From Hydra vulgaris (taxonomy: Eukaryota; Cnidaria; Hydrozoa; Anthoathecata; Hydridae), in contig NC_088921.1 in assembly GCF_038396675.1 (NCBI RefSeq), forward strand, positions 71,560,001 through 71,624,000: a DNA stretch of 64,000 nucleotides, given 5' to 3'. This document shows positions 1-12,659 of this stretch, piece after piece; positions within the stretch are counted from its first letter, which is position 1; each line of letters starts with the position of its first letter. The notes under the pieces were generated by a model. It saw nothing but the letters and a program-made list of their open reading frames with translations, searched no databases and was not told the origin of the DNA. A program made the translations under genes and the position numbers.

Positions 1-2
1 CC

Positions 3-2158
3 TCTTACAAATACAGTAAAGCTGACTGGGATTCTTTCCGTGATTTTCTTTGTGATGGCCCTTGGGTAGAAATCTTTTTTAGAAGTCTTCCTGTCGACAA
101 ATGCGCATCTTAAATACTCCGTGGATTCGGGCTGGCATGGAATCTTTTGTTTCTTCTCGACGATTCCTGGTCAAGCCTCACTCTCCTCCATGGTTTTTCT
201 CACACTGTGCTGCTGCGATTGCCAATCTAAAATGTTACTTCCATTTTTATCAGCAAAACAATTCTCCAGAAAACAGACATCTGTTTATTACTGATAGAAA
301 CCATTGTAAAAAGGTTTTGTCTAACGCCAACACCCTCTATTCTCAGGTCATGAAATCTCGCATCTCATCTCAAAAATTAGGCTCTCGTGACTTCTGGAGA
401 ATCTTTAATAGTATCAATAATAAGGGCAAATCTTTAGTTCTAACTCTCTTGTATGGATCAGACTTTTCACCTCCTCTAAAGACAAAGCTGAATTGTTTGC
501 TAAAGACTTTTCATCAATATCATCTCTTGATTCCACTAGTTGCGTTCTACCTGATATTGCCAACAAACAGGTTGATCCATTGCTTGGCATTTGTATCACA
601 CTAGCTTCTATATCTAAAGTGATTTCCTGCCTAGACTCTTTTACAGTTTGTGGCCCGAACAACATACCTGTTATTGTCTTTCAGAAGTGTTCTCCAGAGC
701 TGTCGTCTATACTCTCAAAACTATTTAACAAGTGCTTATCAGAGTCTTGTTTTCCAGCCTCCTCAAAAGCGGCATCCGTTAACCCTATCTTCAAAAATTC
801 TGGAGAGCGATTTGATTTGTCTTACCACCGTCGCATTAGTCTTCTTCCCATCATAAGCAAGGTTTTTGAATCTTTAATTAACAAACACTTAATCTCTCAT
901 CTTGAATCTAATAACTTACTTTCTGACCATCAATATGGATTTCGATCTTTTCGTTCTACAGCAAATTTGCTAACAGTAATAACTGATAAGTTTTATCGTG
1001 CATTAGATAAAGGTGGAGAGGTTAAGGCCATCGCTCTTGACATTTTTAAAAACTTTTGATAAAGTTTGGCATGCTGGTCTTTTCATAAGCTTTCTTTTTA
1101 TCGTGCATCTGGCAACATCTTTAAGATTATTGAATCCTTCCTTTCCAATTAAAGCATAAAAGTTGTCCTCGATGGACAGCACTCTTCTTCTTATTCTGTA
1201 ACTTCAGGGATTCCTCAAGGTTCTATCCTTGGCCCTATACTCTTTTTAATTTACATCAACAGTCTTCCAGATATTCTTACATCTAAGGTGGCATTGTTTG
1301 CTGATGATACTACCATTTATTCTTGTCGTGATAATAAACCAACACTCTAATATTGCTTGGAGGGGACATTTGAGCTTGAAAAGGATCTCACTTCTGCTAT
1401 AGTATGGGGCTCACTGGCTGGTGAATTTCATTATAGATAAAACTCTATTTTTTCAGTCAATCGTTGTCGCAATAACTTTGATCTTCCTATATTTATTAAT
1501 GGTGAGGCACTCGATGAGCCATCTGCTTTCATCTTCTAGGATTAACTCTTACTTTCAATCTTTCTTGGAAACCATATATCAAATCAGTTGCAAAATTAGC
1601 ATCCTCTAAGGTTGCATCTCTTTATTGAGCTCGTCAGTTTCTTACTTTGGATTCTATTCTCTATCTCTTTAAATCTCAAATCCCGCCTTGTATGGAATAC
1701 TGTTGCAATATCTGGGTCGGATCTTCCAACGATGCCCTTTCTCTTTTAGACAAGGTGCAAAAACGCATTGTAAACATAGTTGAACCTGCTTATGCAGCCA
1801 ACCTACAACCATTATCACGTCGTAATGTTGCTTCTCTTTCTCTTTTCTACAAATACTATAATGGGCACTGCTCTAAAGAGCTAGCGTCTCTTGTGCCATT
1901 TACTAAAATTTATTCTCGTGTTCTCGTCATTCAATTAAGTCTAATCCTTTTTCTGTGACTGTTCAAAGTGCTCCAAAAACGCTTATTCGTCTAGTTTTTT
2001 TCCTCGAACATCAGCTCTTTGGAATTCGCTTCCTTAATCTTATTTTCCTGATTCTTATAATTTGCAATCCTTTAAGGTGTCCGTCAATCGTTATCTTGCT
2101 CTACAATCTACTTCTTTTCTGTTTCAGTAACTTCCAACTTTAATTAGTGGCTGCTCGC
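3..2158 (+). pseudogene. CR1/Jockey-like non-LTR retrotransposon, 3' part of ORF2 (reverse transcriptase), decayed
   Basis: Pieces of one reverse-transcriptase polyprotein occur in order but in different frames (breaks near 95, 480 and 1060, then several more). Visible landmarks are the RT segment at 493-1059, a GIPQGS-LGP block at about 1207-1245 and the catalytic FADD box at 1297-1308. The C-terminal part at 1647-2143 resembles the tail of CR1/Jockey ORF2 (thumb and C-terminal region). The element is cut at the 5' edge of the window, so the endonuclease domain is not visible. It ends directly in a (TA)n tract, as expected for a LINE that uses a simple-repeat 3' tail. It would have copied its RNA by target-primed reverse transcription; this copy is dead. 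Confidence 0.85.
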
Positions 2159-2183
2159 AGCCTTATTCGAAGCGAAGATGTTT

Positions 2184-2185
<2 letters not shown>

Positions 2186-2245
<60 letters not shown>

Positions 2246-2313
2246 CATATATATAAATATATAATTATATATATATATATATATATAACATATATGTGTA
2301 TATATATAAAACT

Positions 2314-2363
<50 letters not shown>

Positions 2364-2440
2364 TAACATATATGTATATATATATAAAACAAATATATAT
2401 ATATATAAAACATATATGAATATATATATAAAACATATGT
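2186..2440. repeat. (TA)n-rich microsatellite at LINE 3' end
   Basis: Almost pure TA dinucleotide interrupted by short variants such as TATGTATATA and ATAAAACATATATG. It begins immediately after the LINE coding tail, so it probably grew from the element's 3' simple repeat. Long TIYIYIY reading frames here are artefacts. Confidence 0.95.
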
Positions 2441-3170
2441 ATTAGCCTATAATAAAACTTATATATTCACCTAAAATATATGTATTAGCATATAATTTTA
2501 AATTCTTGAAATAATAATATGTATTTAGTTTAATATATAATTTATAGGGATAAGTTGAGCAACACCAAAGTTCTACTTAAACTACTTATTATGGAATGTG
2601 AAGCAAGATAAGAAGGACTACTTTATGTTTTGCACAAATTTAACCAATTTTTGATGGTCTGACAGTAAGTAAGCTGTAAATTTTTTTTAGATGCTTAAAT
2701 ATATCCTAATGTAATATAGTATATCTTATATAATGCAATTTTCAGTTACATTTAATATGTTTTCATAATATGACGAACATGATAAACACAGAACAAAAAC
2801 TTGTTAATGGTTGCAAAAACAATAATTGAAGTATGTTATTTGTGGCAAAATTAACTAATTATGCCAAATCTTGCGGATGAGTTAGCAAAAACAAGCTCTT
2901 TAATAAAAGTGTAAGATTTTAAATGTTTAATTGTAATATATTAGAATAATATATAACATATGCGTTGCTAATAATAATATTATACAGACTATGGTTAAGG
3001 TTTATTTATTTTATTGAAGTTTAGTTGTTTAAGGAAAAGTACATACCCTAATAATTACCCATACCGTAACAACTGTGAAATCAATTTAAAATAATTAGTT
3101 TCAATATTTTAAAAAATATGCAATATTTCGTTTTCAGAATATGTATAAAGATTATGTGGAAGTTATTATC
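2441..3170. other. AT-rich spacer, nothing recognised
   Basis: No coding potential, inverted repeat or known element is apparent. Poly-T and poly-A runs are frequent. Confidence 0.5.
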
Positions 3171-3544
3171 GGGTGTCGGCCGGATCAAGGGAAATCAGGG
3201 AATTCAGATCTCTGCAAAAAAATCAGGAAAATCGGGTTAAATTTTGAAAAAATCAGGGGCAAATCAGGAATGTGGCAAACTTACATGGCACGTATGGCAG
3301 TTTTATATCATAAGCATAATGTAAAAATTTATTCAGCAGATTTTTGTTACGGCCTTCTATTGATAATTTGAATGTTGCTTGTAATTATATTTATATATAT
3401 TTGCACTAAAGCATTTTTCCGAAAGAATTTAAGTAGATTTTCTCTGAAGTTGAGCTATCGTAGCCTTAAATTAAGTCAGCAAAAACAGGTTGAGAATCAG
3501 GGAAAAGTCAGGGAAATCCATTATATATTAATTGGCAGACACCC
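3171..3544. mobile_element. Short TIR element with GGGTGTC ends (non-autonomous DNA transposon candidate)
   Basis: The left end reads GGGTGTCGGCC and the right end is the inverse of GGGTGTCTGCC, so 10 of 11 terminal bases match. The interior repeats AATCAGGGAA / GTCAGGGAAATC motifs near both ends as subterminal repeats. No clear target-site duplication is visible and no transposase is encoded. The two open frames inside are by-products of the repeat. Confidence 0.5.
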
Positions 3545-3654
3545 TGTGTTATATTTAATTTTTTTTCTTAAAGAAAACAACATATTTCATACCCTGTAAC
3601 ACTGGGAGAAGAATATAAATAGTTGTAAGTTATTAAATATTACACACAGCAAAA

Positions 3655-3850
3655 AATATAACGCTAACATAACGGTTACATAACGGTAAATGAAAAGTTT
3701 GGCGTTATGTTTTCCGTTATGCTAGTAATTATTCTGTCTAAGCGTTATGTTATATTAGTAATTATTCTGTCTAAAGCGTTATGATTGTATGTTTGTATAT
3801 AAATGTAATGTGTTTGATTAACCGTTATGTTTGCCATTATGTTGATTGGA
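3655..3850. repeat. CATAACGG/CCGTTATG motif repeat cluster
   Basis: Many copies of (A)CATAACGG and its inverse GCGTTATG lie in about 200 bases, with a direct repeat of TAGTAATTATTCTGTCTAA at about 3722 and 3754. The same motif builds the fold-back element at 10.5-10.75 kb, so this is probably a decayed relative. Confidence 0.55.
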
Positions 3851-3970
3851 AATAAGTCATCACCTTATAATATGACATCATAAAATTATTCGTAAAAAAA
3901 GCGCGAGTTGAAAGAATCTTTGAAATTTGTTTAATTGTTGCACGAAGATTTTTTAATCTTAAATTAACAA

Positions 3971-4480
<510 letters not shown>

Positions 4481-4744
4481 GTCCCTGAATAAAATCATAT
4501 AATATATGATTTATATATAATATATTAATAATATATTATATATAAATCATATATTAAATAACTTATGTAAAATTATTATATAAGTTAATGTGCGTTATTG
4601 TTATTTTTATTTAATTTTTTAATTTATTTAGTTAATGTGCCTTATTATTACCACAAAATAATATTTATACAAAACATGGTTTAATATCATTACTTTCATA
4701 ATTTATATTGTAATTAGAAAAGAAATAACAAAGAAGAAGATTAA

Positions 4745-7700
4745 ATGGTCAAAGCTGTTCTTGTTAAGTACCTTGACGAACGAAAAACTGTTATTGCTAA
4801 TAATAGCAGTTTTATTGATTTATTAAATAATGGTATGCATATTTATTTTTAAAAATTTCAGAAATACACATTTAATAATGTTTATAGATTGCTGTTAAGA
4901 ATAATATAAAATTTTTACGTAATATTTTGCCTAAGTAAAACGTTTGCAAATGTATATGCATGCTATTTAATATTTTCATTTTAATTCTTAATCAAGTTTA
5001 CATAGAGTAACTTTAAAAGTAGACTGCGAAACATTTCAATATAATATATAAAATATATCTTTATTTATACACATAAATATATATTTTTTATTTTAATATG
5101 TTTTATTTTAAGTTGCTCTTTTTATGTGGGGTTGTCAAATTCTGGTGTCAAAGTTACCGCACATTACCTTTTTTTATTTTTTAAACTCTTTTTAAATAAA
5201 TTTGAAATATGCTTAGAGCCTATGAAATAGACAGATCTGAAGAAAAAATATGTTTTCTTTTTATTTTAGTTTCAAAGTTGTGTTTTTATTTAAAGTTATG
5301 TTTTTATTTTAGTTTCAAAGAAGTTTGCTAGTACAAGTGGGAACATTTGTGGAATCACATGGAATGGATGTAATGTCGATGAAGATACTTTTGTTGCCAT
5401 TCTAAATAAGCAAAATCTGGAAGTTGAGGCCTTGTCTTTGCCAGTGTCTAAACTTTATTCAAGCTCTTTCTGCCAAATGTCATCATGCTCACCAGCAGGT
5501 ATATTGTTCAAAGCATTCATCCAATCTTCTACTATTGACTTTTGACACCTACTTCACACCAACAATCTAGTGACCAATCAAATTTAGAGAGCGCAGCAGA
5601 TGTATCTGAACCAGTATTTATTCAAGAAGCTTTAGCTCAAAAACGTGCGTTTTCACAGTCTTCATTGACAGGCATTTTCACTCAACTATCTTATACTGCT
5701 CAAGTGGCTTTCGCATCTAATCCACTAACAAATGCAATCCAAAAAGTAAGGTTAAATTGTTATATTTGTGATTTTAAAACATATAGACCTTATATAATGA
5801 TATCTCATCTTAAATTACATGGTCAGGCAGGTTCAGTAGTATGCGATAATTGCTTTACTAAATTTAAAAGTGTTAGAGGTTTTCAACTTCATTATAAAAA
5901 CTGTCTCATTCTAATTACTATGGTTGAAGATGTTGAAGAAATTGATGACACTGTTGAAGAAATTGACATTGAGATTCCAACAGAGAATAGAAAGCTTGGT
6001 GCATTAGCTCTACACCTGAGAGGAAAAAATAGATGTTCTGAAAATGTAGTCAATATTATTTTTTCAAATTTAAAAGATATTTTAACTGATAACACACCAA
6101 AAGAAGAGCTATCTATAATTTGCCAGCAATTATCTGCAGAATATTTAAGAAAGCAGTACCTTAAAAATGCTTTCAATGTACCAAAAGTTGAATCTATTTC
6201 TGAAAATGGCTTACAAGGATGCTATATTTCATTTAAAGGAATACTTAAGTTTATTTTGATATCCCCTAAATATGATAAGTGTTTAGAAAACTCTTCTGAA
6301 ATAATGGTTTCATTGTTTTCAGATGACTTAGGTAATACCAATCCAATAGGTAAATCGAGAGGAAACCATAAGTTGTGAGTTTTGTATTTTCAGTTGTTAA
6401 ATGTAGCTGATTATAGCCTCAGTAAAACTTTTTCAATATTTCCCTTTTCAATAACTGGTTTTAAATCAGTTAAAAATAAAATCTTCATGAAATCACTTCT
6501 CCTTGATTTAGTTCAATCTCTAAATGAGCTATCCTTATTTGATTCCTCAACTGTACCCGATACTAAAGGTAAGCTATTCACAGTTAAATTGAAGAACTTC
6601 ATTGGTGATTCGTAAGCATGTATTGCAATTGCTGGTTTTAAGGAAGGCTTTAACAGGAAGGTTCTTAGGTGTTGTCGAGTTTGTAATTCTACTCGTTCAT
6701 ATATGCTTATTCACAATAGACATTCTCAGTGTATTGTTCGTGATATAGAAGGACATAAGATAAGAGTCCAAGAACTTGATAATCCACTTCTACCTCCCAA
6801 ACAACGTCAAAAACGGTCAAAATTGTATGTTGTTCATTCTGCAAGCATTTTACCAGAAATTAGAAATTTTAATGTCACAAAACAAGTGCTTTTTGATCCT
6901 ATGTATGATTTGTTAGAAGGTGTAATACCTTTACAGATAGAACTTTACTTAAGTAACGCTATTTTTCAAGATTTATTTACACTAGATAGCTTAAATGACT
7001 TTGTAAAGTGCTTTCAGTATCTACTGGACAGGGAAAAACTACCTGTAATAGTCAATTTAGTTATTAAGGGCAAATTTGGAAGTGCTCAGGTGCTATCTCT
7101 TTGCCGTGTTTTGCCAATTATTTTGAGAACCACTGTGGTTGATCTTCATTTTTCATGTCTAATTAAACTTCTTTATATACCTCAATTATGTCTTTCTCCT
7201 ACTACAACTGATGTTTATTCAATTTGCTTAGAGGAAAAAATAGCTGCTTATCATACACTTTTTATGGAATTATATCCAGAAAAAATTATACCTAAGCTTC
7301 ATTTTCTCATACATTATCCACATCAATCCAGACAATTTGGTCCTCTACGATACCACATGTGCATGGGATTTGAGAGAAAACATCAAGTAATTAAAAATAT
7401 CAGACATTTTAATTTTAAAAATATGCCATAAACAGCCCTAAAGGGAATGATTTTAAACACTGTATTATCTTTTTACAGTTCTATTGGTGAGTTAAATAAT
7501 GGAGTTCTCTGTGAATTCGATCAAGTAACTTTTAGTAAAAATGTAATATCTCGTATTGAGGTTAATGGTATTAAATATTGTCTTGGGTCATGTTTGTGGT
7601 TTAATAGTGGTTCACAATTTCTTGTTTATATAATTAAGAAGATACAAGTCAGAGGTGACAAAAAGTTTTTTTATTACAACACAGCTCCAGTCTGTTGCAT

Positions 7701-7864
7701 ATGATGAGATAGGAGGATTTTTTAGTGGTATTGAAGATATTAATATTCCTTTAGCACCTATTTCAACAGAAAATATTCCTTTTCCTTGGCCTGCATTTTA
7801 CTTTAATGAGACTGGTAACATCTATATTGTACCTCCAGCACTTCCATATATTACTTGTAATTAA
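4745..7864 (+). pseudogene. Three-exon PB1-like + C2H2 + transposase-like protein gene, inactivated
   Basis: Exon 1 (4745-4832) starts at ATG and ends at a GT donor. Exon 2 is 5313-5498 (acceptor TTTTAG, donor CAG|GTATAT). Exon 3 starts at 5588 after AAATTTAG. All three phases agree (1, 1), which supports real splicing. Exons 1-2 may fold as a PB1/ubiquitin-like domain (low certainty). Exon 3 has two zinc-finger-like CxxC...H...H units at about 5755-5900, a PIGKSRGNHK block at about 6335-6375, an FDPMYDLLEG block at about 6895-6920 and a CMGFERKHQ block near 7360. These are typical of transposon-derived proteins common in cnidarians and fish. One frame stays open from 5588 to 7704 except for three stops (6376 TGA, 6613 TAA, 7429 TAA); a frameshift near 7690 leads to the tail ending at 7864. 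It is either a dead transposon gene or a decayed domesticated one. Confidence 0.6.
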
Positions 7865-8002
7865 ATAGCTTAATACAGTTAGGGGTCATTCATAAAGTAC
7901 ATATGCACCTATTAACAGAGTGAGAAAATACAACCAAAAGTTTACTAAAAGAATAATATTGTCACAAATTACTTTAGACTGAGTTTGTAAATGTTATTTT
8001 GC

Positions 8003-8010
<8 letters not shown>

Positions 8011-8094
<84 letters not shown>

Positions 8095-8132
8095 GTATAT
8101 ATATATATGTATATATATATTATATATATATG

Positions 8133-8220
<88 letters not shown>

Positions 8221-8221
8221 G
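8011..8221. repeat. (TA)n microsatellite
   Basis: About 200 bases of TA with interspersed TATGTATA, immediately after the transposase-like gene. Confidence 0.95.
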
Positions 8222-8543
8222 TTATATATGTTTGTATAGCTTTTTTTCAATTTTGGAATTTATACTTCTTTATTTTTTTTAAAGTTAATTGAGTTTTATA
8301 CAGGCGGTTGATTAAGTTTTATATAGGCGGTGCCATTGTCAGGCTCACATCCTGATATTGATGAAAAACATTTTTTGACTTATGAAGCACTGATCATTAA
8401 ATGTTATAGTTTATAACTTGTTCTAAATTTTTTATTATAAAAATAAATTTGCATTTTTTTATTTGAAGTTTTTACCGTGTCAAATTTAATAACAACTTTC
8501 TCCTAATATTATAGTATTAATATCTATTTGGATATTGATTTAG

Positions 8544-10096
8544 ATTGATAAAATTCCTTTTATTGGTGATGTTAGACAACAACTCATTATTTACTTTCCT
8601 CCACACATTAAACAATTTGTTAACAGCAACTCTGTAGTAGACGATAAGATTGTGGCCAGTTAATTATTGGCTTGTCTGCTATCATTCTGCTTCTCCCATA
8701 TCCCAACTCACGCTATCATTGAAAATAGAATTCTTCTGCACAAAATATTTTTTTCAAAGTTAAAGTCGACTTGTCTTGGCTTATATCCTTGTTATGGTCA
8801 ACGATGGGTAAGTGAAATATAACGTTTAATAATGTATTTGTTAGTCCAATGTGTTCATACTAAAAGTGATAGTATTAATTTTGCATTTAGAGATTTTATT
8901 CCTTTTAAGTTCATGTACTTTTTTGTTTAAATAGATAATCATTTATGCATTATGTATTATTAAAAAGTAAATTTTAAAAGTTAATGTTTTTTAAAAGTTT
9001 TATTTGACAATTTATGCATTAATGTTTGTTTGGCAAACAGCCTCATGAATTTGGTATTACTTTTTTTTTATAAACTATAAGATTATATTTTGGTTATGTT
9101 AGGATCTCATTTTTAAAAAGTTGCCAAACAATTTTCGACAACGACAGTATACCAAGTGTCACAGCTTAAAGACGAAAAGGCTTCCACAGGTTTCTGTTTC
9201 AAATAACAATAAGAAACTTAAACCTGTTGTGACTGAATTGGTAGTTAATCAAGAGCAGCTATTAAACGATGTTGAAGTAAGAAAAATATGTATTTAAGCA
9301 ATATTTATATTATTTAGATATTCTTGTAAATAGTTTTTCTCTTAATTTATTCCGGTTTTTATTAGAGTAGTTTTTATAGCTCATGTATGTTTAAAATCGA
9401 CTAGTACTTTTCATTTTAGAATAAATTAAAAAAAAAAAAACCTTCACAGCCAACCTTGTCCATTTTAAATAGACAACTATTTAATAATAAAACATTCAAT
9501 GTGATACAAAAGAGAATTGGTTTTGCTCCTACATTAATGCTCGAGAAAGCAATTCGTTTTTATGCTGATTTCAAGGATGCTACACTGATAATTTGTTAAA
9601 GCTCCAGCAGAAACTTATTTCCAATGTAATAAATTATTTAACATGTGATAAATTGTTTATGAAAGTGGATGCAAGTTTATCACCTCAATATTAGAATTTA
9701 TTTTGAATTAAACAACATGCATGTCTATGTTTCCATAAAATAACTTTTCTTCTGTCTCTTTTTTTTTTGTAACAGTTTAATTTTTTCACAAAAATGATTT
9801 TAAACTGGAATGTATATGAAAAACTGAAATGTGTACTTAAAAAATTTTCACAATATTTTTTTGCAATAATATTTTACTATTATACTATTATATATATTTT
9901 TTAGTGTGAGTCTATTGGAGAATACATAAGATTGCCAAGTTCTTATAGTCCCCAAGTGATTTTTAATTACAAGGAGTATGGCATAAGGAAATATATGCAT
10001 GATCCTAAACTACATAATACTATATATAGAATAATTTATAATGATTACAAACTAATACTAATAAAAGTATTTGCAAAGCATTTGACCTGCCATTAG
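8544..10096 (+). pseudogene. Spliced gene of unknown function, 3-4 exons
   Basis: Candidate exons are 8544-8807 (acceptor GATTTAG, donor TGG|GTAAGT), 9103-9276 (acceptor TGTTAG, donor GAA|GTAAGA) and 9420-9599 (acceptor TTTTAG). All are phase 0 and open in the same frame, apart from a TAA in the first exon at about 8660. A further open segment, 9905-10096, follows a T-rich acceptor. The product is lysine-rich in the middle (KLKKKKPSQP). I do not recognise the family. The style (short basic exons next to a transposase-like gene) suggests another transposon-associated or lineage-specific protein. The 5' exons were not found and may lie beyond the (TA)n tract. Confidence 0.45.
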
Positions 10097-10297
10097 ACAT
10101 TAATTACATTTTATCTTTATAAAGAAAAAAAAATCTTACACAACATTCAAAATGTATGGATATATAAAGAAATATTCACTCTGTTAAATGTTCAATATCA
10201 TAACTTTTTTCCTCATAAGTATAGATCGCAGTTAATGTCCTTTTCCATAGCAAACTGTTTTATAAAAAATTTGTAACTAGTTGTGTTACAACTAGCA

Positions 10298-10420
<123 letters not shown>

Positions 10421-10499
10421 AGAGAGTTTTGTTTTTAGTGAATTACATGGTCATTATAGAAGAAAAAAAGCATATTTTAAGAATATTGAAATTTCCTTA

Positions 10500-10757
10500 A
10501 ACATAACGGATAACATAACGGGTAATTACCCGTTATCTCAGGTTTTCAAACATAACGGATAACATAACGCCAGTTTTCGTGTTTTATAACGGGTAATTAC
10601 CGTTATGTTCAATGTATGATTCGTATGAAAATAACATAACGGCAGTTACCGTTATGTTATTTTCATACGAATTATACATTGAACATAACGGTAATTACCC
10701 GTTATAAAACACGAAAACTGGCGTTATGTTTTTAAAAATTATAACGGGTAATTTTAT
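10500..10757. mobile_element. Fold-back MITE with ~80-bp arms and CATAACGG motifs
   Basis: Bases 10562-10642 and 10649-10729 form a nearly perfect inverted repeat (one A/G mismatch seen in the middle) around the 6-base loop CAGTTA. Further CATAACGG/CCGTTAT motifs flank the arms on both sides. There is no coding capacity. The structure fits a fold-back or MITE-type non-autonomous element. Confidence 0.8.
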
Positions 10758-12043
10758 TACTGTGCATTTGTTTGAAGACTACAGGGCAAAACCCACAATA
10801 GTTCATGTTTTTAATTTTAATAAAAGTTGCTTTTTTTATCTGATGAATTTAGTCTTATATGTTATATATGACTGTTAGTTGATTTCTGTACACGATCATG
10901 TTCGAGCATCTCAGTTATGTATAATGTTTTTTTGTATAATTTCAGAAGTAATAGTTAAACACCAGTGCACGATAAAAAGGATGCATATACACTAATTATT
11001 GCCACTGGGTGCACAAACATGTGAAACTGTTGTTTTTACTGTATAGTCTTCAACAGTGCTAAAGAGTCTTACTCTTTAGTGTTATTCTTAGTCTTTAATA
11101 ATAACTTCTTTTGTTTATTTTTTTAAATTAACTTTAAAATTGATAACAGTTAGTTAAAAATAAAAATAATAATTTTTCTTCTTTAAACTATAGAATCAGG
11201 AGGGTGTTGATATATATCAATATTGTTGGAAACGAATAAAACAATATTAATTTAGTATAAAATCTCTTGGTGCAGAAAATTGAAAATTTTACAAAGTCGA
11301 TCCAAAGATAAATTATGCTGGTAAAAACACTAGAAAAAGCAACCCTAAACAATTTTGTGTCGACGCAACGCAATTGTAAAACGCTTTAGTGAACATACAC
11401 AATTGTAAAACGCGTTGGTGAACTGGCTTTTGACACAGCGGTAAACGGTATCAATGAGGTGGAACTTGATTTAAAACAGAGGTATTTAAACAGTTAAACT
11501 GCGAGCAGTTTTATATTGCATAGTTTTATCACTTATAAAAAAGTTGACTTTCATTATTTGTGTTTTGTTATTTGTGTTTTGATTTGTAAACACTTGATAA
11601 AAAATTCAGTCAGTAGTATAAAAAGGACATTCTGGAACATCTTTTTTTCAACCATCACACTAACTATAATTTCTTAACTCATTTAAACTATATTCTTAAC
11701 CATAAAAAGACACATAAATAGTACATTTTCAAAAAAGTGCGTTGGAAAAAATGGTGATGTACTATTTTTTCAACATGTTTACTATGGACTATTATTATTA
11801 TTATAAATTAACTAGCATGACATTGTGTTAATTAAATTATTAATTCAACAAAGAAATAATAATTATAAGAATCTAAACATAATTGTAATTGTTAAGCTAT
11901 AATCTCACAAGTTAAATCTAAACATAAATGAAATCTAGCTACGCATAGCTCATTGAAACCCTACGCGTTAAAGAAAACATGTCCTATTACAAAATTTTCA
12001 GACTAATTAATTCGTTTTTATCAACCCATGAGTTGAGCGAATC
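10758..12043. other. AT-rich spacer with small repeats
   Basis: No gene was recognised. AATTGTAAAACGC(T/G)TT(A/G)GTGAAC occurs twice in tandem at about 11372-11425. The segment 11925-11985 carries TCTAGCTACGCATAGCTCATT/CTACGCG motifs that recur at 22935-23050 between Polinton genes, so the Polinton remnant probably begins here. Confidence 0.5.
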
Positions 12044-12440
12044 AAGATCTTGATATTCATAAGAATAATTTGATGATATTTGATGATTTACAATTAACAA
12101 ACCAAATTAAGTGTGAAAAATATTATATAAAAGGAAGAAAAGGTAATGTAGATTGTTTTTATCTTGCACAAAATTATTTTATGTTTCCTATGCAAACTAT
12201 ATGAGATAATACAAATTTTATTTGCTTATTTTTACAAAACTCAAAGAATTTAAATCACATTTATAATGATTATGTTTCAAGTGATATGTCAAAAGATGAG
12301 TTTAAAATTTTTGTAAGAAAGCTTGGTCCGAGCCTCATGGATTTGTTATTATAGATCTGTCTTCTAAAAGAGGGTATGGAAAATTTAGAAGTGGATTAGA
12401 TAAATTTTATATACCAACTTGTGAAATTAAAAAAATATAA
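12044..12440 (+). pseudogene. Polinton packaging ATPase (FtsK/HerA-like), C-terminal fragment
   Basis: This fragment closely resembles the ATPase at 41075-41851 on the other strand. Shared blocks are the Walker B-like NNLMIFDDLQL near the start, a CFYLAQNYFM block in the middle and a GFVIID...FYIPT tail. The A32/FtsK-type ATPase pumps DNA into capsids in Polintons and related viruses. The copy lacks its Walker A half and has one TGA and a frameshift near 12325. It shows that a second, independent Polinton copy once sat here. Confidence 0.75.
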
Positions 12441-12512
12441 AAAATATTATCTTCTATATAAAAACAAAAATGACATATTAATCAGTGAGCAGAAATGGCA
12501 GTATAATAAAAA

Positions 12513-12638
12513 GTTTGCCCCTTTTCTCTTAGAGAAGAAAAAGAATATGAAATTGCTTTTGTTAGTTTAGAGACATATTACAGTTTTCCTAATATTAATT
12601 CTTCAAAGAACAATTTTACATATAGCGCAAATATTTAA
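12513..12638 (+). pseudogene. Polinton-associated hypothetical gene fragment
   Basis: An open segment with SLREEKEYEIAFVSLETYYS lies just downstream of the ATPase remnant in the same orientation. From its position it probably belongs to the same Polinton copy. Its function is unknown. Confidence 0.4.
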
Positions 12639-12659
12639 ACTAATGAATGCATAATAACT

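Noticed and set aside
414..665. Minus-strand ORF in the LINE
   Set aside because: Antisense shadow of the reverse-transcriptase frame.
2144..2436. Long ORFs of YIYIYI on both strands (also 4010-4258, 7969-8292, 35607-35876)
   Set aside because: They are translations of (TA)n microsatellites and have no protein features.
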